Assembly (NCBI GenBank): GCA_026120035.1
Contig: JALRME010000007.1
Coordinates: 186,001 to 250,000 of the forward strand
Length of the DNA stretch: 64,000 bases
DNA from: Coleophoma eucalyptorum
Taxonomy: Eukaryota; Ascomycota; Leotiomycetes; Helotiales; Dermateaceae
Direction of reading: 5' to 3'
Shown: positions 48,689 to 61,107 of the stretch, piece by piece
How the letters are laid out: the number at the start of each line of letters is the position of its first letter
Numbering within the stretch: the stretch's first letter is position 1
The notes under the pieces: model-generated
The model's input: the letters and a program-made list of their open reading frames with translations, nothing else
Database searches by the model: none
What the model was told of the DNA's origin: nothing
Translations under genes and position numbers: made by a program

Positions 48689-50273
48689 ATGGGCTCCAGC
48701 TACTCTACAGTGGATTCCCCGCCTCTGGTCAATGAGAAGCTCGTCATCCAACGTCTTCGAGCCATGCAGATGAAGGACAAGGAGGAGATGGACAGTTATG
48801 TGCATGTTGAGAAGGAAAAGCGCGCCGCTGAGCCAGCTTGGAGACACCAAGAAACTACTCTCTCGACCTCCGATGTGTGTGCTTGGGAAGCTAAGCTCCT
48901 GGCGGACCCCAAGAATCGGTATGCCTTTCCTGTTGATTTGCACCCAGCGCAGTTACTGAACTATCTCCAGATTAGCTCTTACGGCCTTGAGCTCTGCAGA
49001 CCCAAAGACTGTACTTACATCCCGCTCTGCCAAGATCGCAGACCAACAGATCTTCAACGTCAAGATCCCTTTTGAAGGAGCCCCAATCACGAACCAAAGA
49101 TCGAGTGGAAGATGCTGGCTCTTCGCATCTACCAACGTATTCAGAGTTGCGCTCATGAAGCGACACAGCCTTGATTCTTTCGAACTCTCCCAAGCGTATC
49201 TTTTCTTCTACGACAAGCTCGAGAAGGCGAACTACTTCCTCGAACAGATCCTTGATACAGCTGGAGAGGACCTCGATAGTCGGATTGTGGAGACTTTGCT
49301 CAACACACCGGTGAGCGATGGAGGACAGTGGGATATGGTTTTGAACCTCGTCAAGAAGTACGGACTTGTGCCCCAAGTCTTGTACCCGGATAGTTTCAAT
49401 GCTCAGTCCAGTTCAGCCATCAACCAACTTATCACAACCAAATTAAGAGAGGATGCCCTGCAGCTTCGATCCCTAGTCGCCTCAAACATCTCTTCTAGCA
49501 CCAAGGCTAGCTCAATTGCTACGGTCAAAGAGAAAATGATGAAAGAGATCCATCTTATTTTGACTCTTACTCTTGGACCTCCACCATCCCCGGACGCCGA
49601 GTTTACCTGGAATTACCTGGACAAGAATGGGAAGGCTTGCGAGCTGACTTCCACACCAATCGATTTTGCTAATGAGCTTTCCTCCTCTAAATCAATCAAG
49701 ATCACGAACTCGTTGGTACAAAGCATGTTCTCCCTCGTCAATGATCCTCGTAATGCTTACAACACCCTCTTGAGCGTCGATCGTCTTGGCAACATCGTTG
49801 GAGGACGCGGCATTACGTATGTCAACGTGCCTATCCTGACGATGAAGACTGCTGCAGTCAGTATGCTCAAGGCCGGCTTACCCATATTCTTTGGTTGCGA
49901 CGTGGGTAAGTACAGTAACCGTGAGGGCATCATGGATCTTGATCTCATCGACTACGAACTTGGCTTCAATGTCCGTCTTGGCATGAAGAAGGCAGAGCGA
50001 CTGATGACTGGTGAGAGTGCCATGACACATGCAATGGTCCTCACAGCTGTCCATCTTGATCCCCAAGGAAAGAGTACTCGTTGGCGAGTCCAGAACAGCT
50101 GGGGTACGGAGGCCGGCGAGAAGGGGTGGTTCGTTATGACTGATGCATGGTTTGACGAATTTGTGTATCAAGTCGTTGTTGAGCCCAAGTTTGTCAGCAA
50201 GGCCATTAGAGATGTACTGGATACTCAACCAAAGGTCCTGCCTCTGTGGGATCCAATGGGTGCCTTGGCTTAA
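48689..50273 (+). CDS. Bleomycin hydrolase-type cysteine protease (C1B)
   Basis: A 510-aa papain-fold aminopeptidase, orthologue-like to yeast Lap3/Blh1, which forms hexamers in the cytosol and trims peptides and homocysteine thiolactone. Exons are 48689-48918 and 48971-50273. The 52-nt intron restores DPKNRLALTALSSADP. Catalytic Cys lies in QRSSGRCWLFA, His in MTHAMVLTAVH, and Asn in WRVQNSWGTEAG. The chain ends WDPMGALA, the C-terminus family members insert into the active-site cleft as a gate. A Gly-Ser-Ser start (MGSSYSTVD) could be N-myristoylated, which is only a guess. Length is the family norm. It follows hex1 on the same strand and is ordinary housekeeping content. Confidence 0.95.
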
Positions 50274-53200
50274 TTAACCAGGGATGAACTTTTTATGATG
50301 TTCTAGCAGTCCACAGTCGGGGGAGATGAGATTTTATGGTTTTATGAGTAAACCACGATATATACGACCTTATTTGCAGCATAAATTTAAGGATATACAA
50401 TTTTTACAGAAGCTAATCTGTACGAATGCCTCATTTTGTGATTCAAAGTGCGTAGATTAACAAAATATCACCGCAAACCCTTTTTGTTTTCCATATCTGA
50501 TGCCCAATGAGGGCCCGTTTAAGTTATAGATTTGACACAATTGTCTCATTCACGAGCCAAGTTCATTCATTGGTTTCCTTGTATTGTAAGACATGGAGTT
50601 GTTACTCTACTAATTGGAAGTTTTGTTGTTTTACTCATTAAGGAACCAAGATATATGTCCTACAAAGCAGTGAAAGGTGCCTTGAGAGCCTGTTCACTCC
50701 TTTATATGTAATCCAAAATAGAAAATAGCCCAAGGACTATGTTTGGTAAATAAAACAGTGAGCCGATGAGAAGTCAGAATAGCTTACAAAAATTAGTAGG
50801 GGCTTTTATATCAAGATTCGATTCGAAGGAGTAGCGAAAAAAGCATAATAGCATGACTTGGGACCATAGGGCTTGATGGCAAGCTAGGAGAAAAGTCTCT
50901 GTGTGCATAGTATAACGTTATGGATAGAGAACTAGGCTCCTAATACCAACTGGTGTTTTCTATAAAGGTATTTAGTACTTTACTATTTCTTAGCCTCGAG
51001 GTTTCCTTCCATTCTATAGATAAGTTGCAATACTTAAGATTAGTGCCTTTGTGTGAGTAGCAGTTATCCTATATATAGAACTAAACAAATGTTTACAAAA
51101 CTAGTCTTCAATCTGGCTTTAGCAGGTAATAACCTTCTGGTTGAACTATACTAATGCTAAGTTAGAAGAATAACTAGGCTATCAAATCCTAGAATACTAA
51201 GATTATTTTATTTGGAAAGAGCTCGTTTATTATAAAGAGCTACTTGAGATACGAAGGAAAAAGTACCAAGGATAAGAGAGTTAAGTTACAGAGTGAGGTT
51301 TTCATTAATATACAGGAAGTATTGAAAGTCGCATGCAAGATAAATGAAAAGCAGAGGAGAAAAGATCACAAGGACAACTACACAACTTCGAATTAAGAGG
51401 GATAGAAGAGTAAAATAAAGAGCAAGACCTCTTCAGGTAACCTAGAGTCAGAGGTGTATATAGCTCGTAGAACAAGATCAAAGTGGAAATCTGAATTTAA
51501 TAGCTCGCTTCCCATCTGGCCGGTTTCCCCTTCTATTGCCTTGTTCTCCTTTGGTTGAATTCACGAGTTTGGAATCTATATCATTGAGGCAAAAGACTAT
51601 CCATTTAACCAAGTTTAGCAAGCCCGTCAATAGCTTTACAGGATATAGCCTTACGACCTGTGAGAGTGCCGTTTTCGATGGAGCTTGGGGGCATCGGCGA
51701 ACAAGCAGGCGCAGTATCATCTCCAGCTCTTACACGTGTGTTTTCGATCACACAGATTTCAAGCATGAGCTTGTGCTTTCCAGCCTAGATAACAGCCTTG
51801 CTAACCTTCGCATCGCCGATGGGTATGAGGGTGGGAACGGCATGGCATACAACTCGGTGAGCAATTCATACTCATACGAGGCTTGATCTATATCGAATGT
51901 GCTATGCATTATCATGCAGCTACAGCCAGTAACTATGTTGAGTCATCTTCCTCTTTTGTTATCTTGAAGTTGGACCACCATGTCTCGTATGGTGCCTTAC
52001 CGAGCCTTGCTTAGCACAATTCAGTTGTGGCTACAAGTGATGAAACTCATCCATTTATTCAAAGCTGTGCCTATGTTGGAGATATATACCCTATCGGCTA
52101 TGGCGATTAATTCCTAAATATGCAACTATCCATTTCCCCGAAGTGCTCTTGCAGACCAGATGCGAAGACTTGAGACAGTCTCGATGGAATCCAGAATAGT
52201 AAGACACCCGGAACATTTTCCAAGCCCTTTTCAGTTGCTAGTGAGCAAGCATTAGCGCTTGGGGGAAATTCCACCTCGTGGCCTAGACTTGGTGAAATCT
52301 GGAACAAGTGATAAAAGAACGGATGGAAGGAGACGTGCCCAACGAACACCTTCGATCATCGCCATTTCTAGATCTACAATAGTCTCTGCGATGGTGGGCT
52401 CACCAAGACAGGCCATGGCCCAGTATGGCGATATAGAATATTCAAAACCGACTCGGGCCGCTCCTTCTGTTACGTGCGTATGTATGTGCATGCGGGCGTG
52501 CATGCATGCACGCTTCAGACACGTTGGTGAGCAGTTAGCTGGGGCCTTTTCGAACACTGGTTCGGGATGCGGGATCGGAAATACGCTGGCCACACGACAT
52601 CGGGATGGTGCATAATCGTGAGGAGAAACATGTGCATATGTGTGGGTGTGGTGGGAACGGGGAGGAAAAGTGTGTCTGCTGGGTTGGAAGAGGCTTGGGG
52701 ATGACTGTGTTTCCTACTCGGTGATCTCAACTCGTATATCGCTTCGTGAAGGCGGCGACCAAACGTGTGAACGGGAATTCCCGCGGCAAGCGATGTAGTC
52801 AGACTTGACAAAATGGAGCTTTGAGATTACGTTTGAACCGCTTTTCTAGGGAGATTTAGCTATGTTAGTGGCAGTTTGATTGAGCTGGGTATTTTTATGG
52901 AGGGTTGAATCAATAAGCAATAAGTAGCAAGGTGAGATCATGGTCGTCACTTTCATGCTGGTCGTCAAGCTAAGCGAGCTTTGCGATCTTATTCACCTAC
53001 AACACCAATAGTTGGACTATAGCAGAAAGAGGATAATGCGTCTGTTACTTTCTTCAGATGTAGAATTATGACCAATCACAATTGCTTCCTATGAGCCCAG
53101 AGTCTGCCTATTGTGAAACCATTGTTAGCCCTACACTCTTGTTCACTGAGCCGTCACAGCCCTCCTAGGACTACTACAGTGAAACGCAATTGCCTCAGCT

Positions 53201-56200
53201 TAGATTTTTCCATGAGGTAATTGGGTTCTCCAACACAAAGCCAGATTTAAGATGGAGATCCCCGATCTAATGCATTTATATCTTTCGATTAATGCATATG
53301 TAGGTGTCATTAACTAAGATGCAATTTGTAACAAGTGGCGACCTTCGGTTCGCTAAACTTCCTGTCTGTATCTAGCGCACCTGCCACAACGTAGTCCATC
53401 CACGAGTTTACTCCAACTAATTTAGAGCTAGAAATGTATCAGATAGGATTTGTAGCAGAATTTCTACTGGCAGTCGAGACTCTTGACAAGTCGAAATGTG
53501 ACAATTTATAACGCTAAAGTCTTTCCCCACGAAATTCAAGACACAACATAGCAGGAGACTGCTAATAGAGATACTAGGCTATTGAGGTCAATTGGATCAC
53601 AAACAAGGTCAATGATCCACCATCTGCAGCTAGAACGAGTCTTGAGGGCGGGGGTCCAAGACAAACCCGAGCCTTTTGCTAAATGGCGAGCTCAAAACAG
53701 TGGTCTCACAATGGAGGGTATTGCGCTTCTGAGAATTTGTTTGTCTCGTACTCCCTCTCTTAGGTGGCTCAGTACCATAAGGGCGTAAATTTGAAGCTTA
53801 TACGTATTCCTGGCCTTTGGTTATCAAAGCCACAGTGCTTACACGGCGAATTCTCGCAGCAATTTCTTCTGTGGTCCACTTGGCAAATGTCTCAAGTGAC
53901 TCTTGAGCATTGGAAATACACTTACTGCTATAAAAGTGTGAGCACTACAATACTGAACCAATCGGGGCTACCGCCGATTGTGCTCAGAGCCATCGATGCC
54001 GTGCAACGCGTTCGAGTTAGCTCAATTATTACAAACCACGTTAATAGTGGGGACAAAACGGCTTGAAAGCGCACGTTCTCTTTGGAACGGTTTGAAAAGA
54101 ACGAGGTGATACTATGTCTGCCACTCAGCATGGAAAATGATAGCTTTCATTCACGCAAATTCAAACATGTGAATAATGATTTTATCGTTACATGGACGCG
54201 TAGGCAGAAATTCTCAAGGCTGACCTGTTGCCTTTTGGAAGGTGCCTCATGGCTATAATCTTCGCTGACGTCCGGGGTACACTTGTTACTACATTCCGCT
54301 TGACCAAGTAGGCAAGTCTTATCGGGCATTGGTGTAAGAAAAGAGCGAGCCTCACTTTGATTCCACTTTTATTCCACTATGAGACGAAGCAGTTCTGCCG
54401 GCTTCTAAAATATCGTTGAATAAGCAACCCAGATAGCCACCTATGTTTGTGCCCTACCTCAAACTGATCTTGTCCACTTTCTCTTACCAAACTCTTCGAT
54501 GGCTGGATCGAAGACATGAAAAGATTAAAAATAAACGAGCAGATCGAATACGCAGAGAACCTATGAACAGAAAATCCACAATATAACTTTTCTTCCGTCC
54601 TGGAAACAGAGTTTGCGCCGGCTTGGAAGTGGAGTCGAGCAGATCCAAGCTCGAAGAGCTAGACATGATAGACGGTGAGGCTGTCAAGACGTGAAGCGAC
54701 CCCGACCACTCGTTGACTGGATGGGAGGTTTGTGTTTTCGGCACTGCAAGCTGCACGTAGGTGCATCGACGAGTGATTTTAGGGACAATTCGAGTTTGCC
54801 GCTGTCATACCATTTCCACAATGCACGTAGCGCAAAGACGACAAATTGGCTTGAAGCGAATATGGGAAGGATATGCTGGTTTATTTGCCTCGCCTATTTA
54901 CGAAGTCATTGACTCGTTGGGCTTGAGGCGATGGGTAGCCCCTGTACGCTGGGCAGCGAAGCGACGCTTCTTTCTGAGCTGCTGGGTAAATTGGAACATC
55001 GAAACTGGAGAAATGCAAGAATGGTTCGAGCAGGTAGATTTGTTGTTCATCGCTTACAGATGTCTCCTCTTCGAGTATGTTCAGGGTTGAAGCTAGTGGC
55101 AGGCCAAAGCTTGTTGGGCCATTGGCACTTGTGACTTGCGTGGAACAGCGTTCATGCGAAAGTGATGGATGGCTTGTTGGTTTTGTGGTTAACGAGGAGA
55201 ATTCAATCACGGGGACCATGTCGGATGAGATGAAAGAGGAACATTCAGCGTCCATGCGAGGATGTGCGGCTCAAAAGCGCCGGATGAAAGCCTATCTGTG
55301 ATGTCATTGAGGATATATGGGCTCAACCACTATAGCATTAATTGAAGATATATGATTACCAACGGGGCCACGACGTCTGTTTGCTACTACTTCCGCTGGA
55401 GCGACAACCATAGGTGTATGTTTGAGCGAGGAGAGTCACGAGTTGGGTCTGCAGTATGGGAATCTCCTCAGCCCCTCGCCGAATAGTCTGTGTCTTCTTC
55501 CCCTTTCCCCTCTTCCAAAGGATGGGATGAATCTAGCACGCCGACTGCAATGGAAGAGGCCGACTCCAGTCTTGGCCCGACAGACAATTGATCCGACTTG
55601 ACAAAGCGTAACGTCCCGCACGCACACACAGCATTAAACCGGGCTATTGTAGCGTAAGTAGATGCTGTATCCAAACCACGGCAGCGGGGCATAATGCGGG
55701 TTTTTGAGGCTGGGTTGATCCCACGACAGCGGTGCCAAACACTACCCCGATCGCAGCCTCGTCCTGTCTGTCGCTCGGGCAGACTTCGAGAAGCCCCCCG
55801 GCTTGTCCTTCGTCCTTCCTTCCTTCCTTATCTCCCTCCGTGCATTATGGTACATACTACATGTTCCTTTCGGTGGCTCACACTCCACATATACGACACT
55901 GCCGCGCTACTGTAATGGCACATGTAAAAAGAAAGGGAGCCGTCGGCGCAAGCTAGCCACCCTGCCTACGCCTGCGCTACCCTAGTATTGGGCTGGGCAG
56001 GAGCGGGCGATGCTGGGAGCCTAAGGGGCCGGCAAGATAGTTCGACCCGTACCTCTCAGGACATGAAGCTACATGGTCGAGACGTTGCGGAGCCGTCACC
56101 AGGGCGGCCTTAGCCAGTCGTTCCTCTGCTTAGCCCAGGGCAGCTTGCCTTGCGTGTAGATCTTGGACCGCAATCGCGACGCAGACAGATGGGCGGGACA

Positions 56201-57044
56201 GCTTGGGTTGTCTTGCATTGACATCGGAACTCCAAGGTATAATATATGCTTTCTGTGCATAGTGGGGTCGCTTCTCGCACCCTGAACAATACGATATATA
56301 TGAATGGCAGGGAGATGCACGTTTGCTGTGTTGATGCCCTTCTCATCCCTTCCTTCTTGTCATTCATCTCCCGAAAGTCAAGGTCCTTGCTTGGGCTTGT
56401 TTGCAGTGCTTTGCGCGTCGACCGTCGTCCGGTAGACTGGCATGCGAGGATCTCATCATTCTTGGAGAAAACCAAAAGAAATAAAGAAAGGGAAGGACCC
56501 CTGTCGTGGTGGAGTTTGCTGCTTTGTACCGCGCAGCACCACACAGCAGCGAAAAAAAGTCGCCTCGTCTCTGGCCGAATCCCTCTCTCCCACTCGCATT
56601 CACGTCATCCTTCCCACCTTTTTCAGTACGACCACATCCATCACCCACCCCTACAACACCAAAACCACCTGTACACAACCCAAACCCGCCGTCTGACCCT
56701 GTTTCTGGTGCAGAACAACCTCCGCAGTCTCACAGCACACAGCGTACGACTATTGAACCTGTGCAGCACCCACGTTTGTGTGCGCGTTGCGTTGTACAAC
56801 TATCACCGAGTATCTCGCATCACTCAACCCTTGCGCAGCTGCCGTCATTGGCAGCCTTATGGAGTTGGGGCTGTGAACTGTACGCTGATATCTCTTTGTC
56901 AAATCCTTTAACAAAGTCCCCTTGTTGCTGACCAGCTTGTTATATCTTGTAGTGAACAGCCTCTTCCTTCCCGTTCGCCCTGTCGTTCAGCACTCGTCGC
57001 CCAAACGTCTTTTGCCGTCCTGATTTCCGTTTAGCATAATTATA
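50274..57044. other. Gene-poor region, about 6.8 kb
   Basis: No supported gene. About 50.3-51.5 kb is strongly AT-rich with many TA and CTAG steps and stops in all frames, as expected for decayed or repeat-induced-mutated DNA. Frames at 51.5-51.9, 52.2-52.8, 53.6-55.3 and 55.4-55.9 kb have no domain I recognise. From about 56.3 kb the sequence becomes CT- and CCA-rich and probably forms the leader and promoter of the DUF8035 gene. Confidence 0.45.
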
Positions 57045-59776
57045 ATGGACCCCCGATACCGATATTCTGGGAGACGCTCCCCAACGCTGTACAACCCTGC
57101 CAGAGCTTCTCTACCCATCAACCTGCTACATCCAGAACATAATCACCACCATCACCATCTGCACGCCGTACCCACGGCCAGACGGGAGGTTATTCCAGTT
57201 TCCGTGTCTCAGCCTCGAACCAGCGCAGAAAGGATCAACATTGGCGGTCCCGTCACCACCACGACTTACAAAATCAAAGCCGACCCTTCGCGTAACAGCA
57301 ATGTTCGAGAGGCAAGTCGAACGCGGAGAGCTACCCTTGACTCGCAGGTCATTCCTACCGTCATCACCACCAGCATAGCCTCCCCAGCAAGACATAGACC
57401 CGTGGTTCATGGGAATGGAAATGGCAGAGCCAGCCCGATCCCCAACCCATACCGGTCGAGTGGGGAAGATCAGTATTACGCCGTACCGGCATCTTCAGGG
57501 AAGCACCGACACCACCATACGAACAGATACAGTGTTGCGATGGACAATGCCGACATGACGAGACTGACGAGAGAGCGCGAGGCAGCTGCTAGGCTCGCCA
57601 TCGATCGATCCCGGGAGGGACAAACATACACGGCGACTGCTAGACCACGAACTACTTATACAACCGCAGTAGTACGACATCCCGACACAGTGGCAGATGA
57701 TTATGGAGACGATGGATATGGATACACCAACCCAAAGGACCTTGTACAATATGACCTAAACACCAGTGGACGCAGGCAGCGAAGGGATAGTTACGATGGA
57801 GGCAGAGGAAGACCATCTAGTACCCAGAGCTATGATCAAGTTTCTAGATCCTACGATAATCGAGAACGAGGTCCACCGCCTTCAACCCGTGGATTTGCGC
57901 AGGTTAACGCTCGCACATGGCCCATTGAACCCCAGCCTACCCCACCAAGACTGACTATCCCCCCTCCTCCACCCATGGATCCGATTCAACGACCTGCATC
58001 AGCAAGACCGGTAGAGGCTGTTCAACGTCCGGTCCGTATGGAATCTTACGGAGACAACTTGCCAGCTGCTGGCCTACAACGTCGATCCAGCGACCGACGA
58101 CCTGTAAGTGTGTATCAGGATCGCGAGAGACGGCCGCAAAGAGACGATACCCGAGACTACTATGATCCTAGAGATGACGATTTGAGAAGAGAGCGGAAAC
58201 ACCGGAGAGAGCCGAGCCGGGATGAAGTAGAACAACGAGGATTTGGGATTCGACAAGAGCGAGTGGAGCGTGATGATCGAAATGAAGTCCCTCGGGTCGA
58301 CCGTCCAGATAGAGCCGAACGTGTTGAACGTGTTGAGCGAACTGAACGACCTGAACGACCTGAACACAAGAGTGGTAGAGATGCACTCACTGCTGGACTC
58401 AGCACTGCAGCAGCGGCACTGGGAATCGGTGCAATTACGAAGAAAAACTCTAGAGATGAAGGAAGAGATGATAGGGAGGATCGGGAGGATCAACGAATTC
58501 GACGAGAGGAACGCGAGGAGCGAGAAGAACAACGCCGACGACGAGATCGCGAGGAAAGAGAGGCTATGGAAAGAGAAGCAAGACATCGAGAAGAAAGAGA
58601 AGAGCGAACTCCCAAGACGCCAAGGGATGAAGGGTTCCAAGATATTAGACAGTCACAGCGACACAACTCTCGAGACGAGCGAGACTTTCGAGAAGAGGAG
58701 GCCCGAAGACTGCGTCCTGAGCCATCCATGACTGGAGCAGGATTAATGCCACGGGAAGACTCACCAGGGTCAGATGAGGCAACTCGACCTCGGAAGCCTC
58801 GATCAAGACGACAGTCGGGTGCAGCTGGCACGTTCAATCCACGAGATGCTCTGGACTTGAAGGCTCTGAAGGAAGAACTTGCAAACGTGGGCCCTCCTAT
58901 CCCACCTAAGGAGCCATTGGATTCTACTCCGGTCAATCCTCCCCCACCTCGAGAAATGGAGAGAACGGAACTTCGTGATGATCGTGGCCGCCTTGGTCCT
59001 CTAGCACCAGCTGCCAATGATCGTCAACCACGAGTAGTATCCCCGCCACGTGATCAAGCTCCTCCAGCCGAAAAGCCAGTGAAGGGCATACGTAAGTAGT
59101 GCTTATTGCACTTGAGATTCTTTAGCTAACGGAAGCAGTTCGTCAACCACGCGAAAAATTCCCAGAAGATCCAGCTCCAATTCGAGAGGGTGTTGCGCCA
59201 CTCAAAGACGCGAAGAAGGATGGCATACCACCTGATGCAAGATGGACCAAGATTAGCCGAAAGCTGGTAAACCCTGATGCTCTTGAAGCTGGCAAGGAAA
59301 GATACGAGGCAAGAGAAGATTTTGTGATCGTTTTGAGAGTCCTGACTCGAGAGGAGGTTCAGGCATATGCCGTAGCTACCCAGCAGATTCGAGGTAAGTT
59401 TCCTAATGTGATTTCCAATTCAAATTAGTTCCTGACTCTAGTAGCTGCACGAGAAGAAGAGGAGGAAGCTCAAGAGCGCGCAGAGCGCGATGAACGTCGG
59501 CGAGCACGACGAGAACGGCATGAGCGACACAAGCGCGAACGAGAAAACCACGGACGCGGAGAATCGACACATCGCTCACGAAGGCACCGACATGGCGACT
59601 CGCCTTCCGACTCCCAGAGCGATGAGACAACCGATGAGGATCAACGGTCCCGTGTAAAGATGCTTGAACCTGCTCCAAGAGGCTCTGCGGGCATTCCTGG
59701 CCAGGTTGCTGGGGCAAGCATGAGCGGGGGTCTTGGAGATGCAATTCCTATTAGCAGTAGAAGGCGAGATGACTGA
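57045..59776 (+). CDS. DUF8035-type charged, mostly disordered protein
   Basis: An 878-aa protein conserved in filamentous ascomycetes. Exons are 57045-59091, 59139-59393 and 59442-59776 (or 59445-59776, see the tandem acceptor). The first 640 residues are disordered, rich in Arg, Glu, Asp, Ser and Pro, with a His run near residue 32 and Glu-Arg repeats (VERVERTERPERPE) around 425. A long charged stretch around 490-560 may form a coiled coil or single alpha-helix. The only folded block is in exon 2: PPDARWTKISRKLVNPDAL ... YEAREDFVIVLRVL ... EVQAYAVATQQIR, matching the domain I know as DUF8035. The tail is basic and RS/RH-rich, suggesting a nuclear location. Function unknown; no catalytic motif. 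Confidence 0.85.
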
Positions 59777-61107
59777 ATGTCTTTTTTAACGGCTGCACTT
59801 TTGTAACGATTACGTTTCTCTTCCGACTGCATCTTTGAAACGGCTGAGCCAAGGAGTATTTTATTATTTCATCTTTACAACGATATAGAGGAGTTGGGCA
59901 TATGACCTGGAATTACTGAAAGGGAATGAAAATAAAATATTATTTCCTTGGTTAGTTTGGTTACGTTTTGTCGTTCTGACTTGACTGTTCACTTGGAATG
60001 AGAGGAAGTCAGAAATAAAGGACTGGAGGGAGAGCAGAGAAGACGAGAAGGATAGGAAAAACAAGCGTTTTCTGGCAAGACGAGACAAAAGGACGATAAG
60101 GATTGTATGAGATACGACTTGTACTTCTGAATAACACGAAAGGAGAGCTATAATGAACCATTTTATTATTCACTTGGCCAATCTGACATGCATCTTCTTG
60201 ACCCTTGTACGGGATCGGCCTTGAGCCTGGCTTTGAGATGACGCCACAGGGACTTTGTGTCCAAGCACTGGTCTCACAACTTGCCTTACACTTATTACCG
60301 GGCAGGTTTTAATAGTACCACTGATCCACCTGGGTTATTCATTTGACGGGTGGTTTTCTAGGTTTACGTGATGGCCCACGCCTGCTCTTCTGCCGACAGG
60401 GACAAACATGGCCACGGGCATGTGCGAACTCCGCATCTGCACATCCATCCATGCTGCAGGTAATGCACAGCAGCACTGCAGGGCGTGGTACGAGACGCAT
60501 GGCTCCTAGGAAAGGCAAGAAGAGAGAGTACCTGGATGATTTCTTGATTTCTCAATTGCTCAGAAGCGTTGTAGATCTTCAATTTAACGAGGAAGGAGGA
60601 AATGCCAGCCTGGCTGCGTTGTCACAGCAGGGGATGCACATGTACATGTAGGTAAACGGGGAATGGCGGAACTAGTCGGCATTGTAGATAGAGCTACGAG
60701 GGTGGAAACAATGGATAGAGGATTGTAAGGACTATGTAGAGGTATCATAATATATGTACAGAGTTCAAAAGGAAGAGAGAGAAAAAAGATTAAGAAAGAC
60801 AGGGTTATTATTAGTGTACTTTGTAAAAAATGTGAGCGAACACTCTTTTGTCGCTGCGACGGAGAAGAACATGAATAGAAGATAATGTTGAAACAGAAAT
60901 TTTGTGCCATTGTGCATTTGCCTTCCTTTCTTCCGTTGATTGCTCTCCATTCTTTCCATCCCCCATTACTCATTTCTCATTCCCAAATTTAGCTCTTTCT
61001 TGCATATATTGGCGTATTTGCCACCCATGCATGCACTCGCTTTTATATCCCAAATATAGCCAACAACCAAAACCTAGAGCGTACACGTCAAGACGGAACA
61101 TATTTGT
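59777..61107. other. Convergent intergenic region
   Basis: About 1.3 kb between the stops of the DUF8035 gene (+) and the last gene (-). It is AT-rich with runs of GA/CT. No gene supported; a 102-codon frame at 60343-60651 has no family resemblance. Confidence 0.45.

Noticed and set aside
51536..51886. 116-codon frame
   Set aside because: No recognisable family and surrounded by decayed sequence.
58074..59017. Minus-strand frames of 188 and 175 codons
   Set aside because: Shadows of the Arg/Glu-rich coding strand of the DUF8035 gene.
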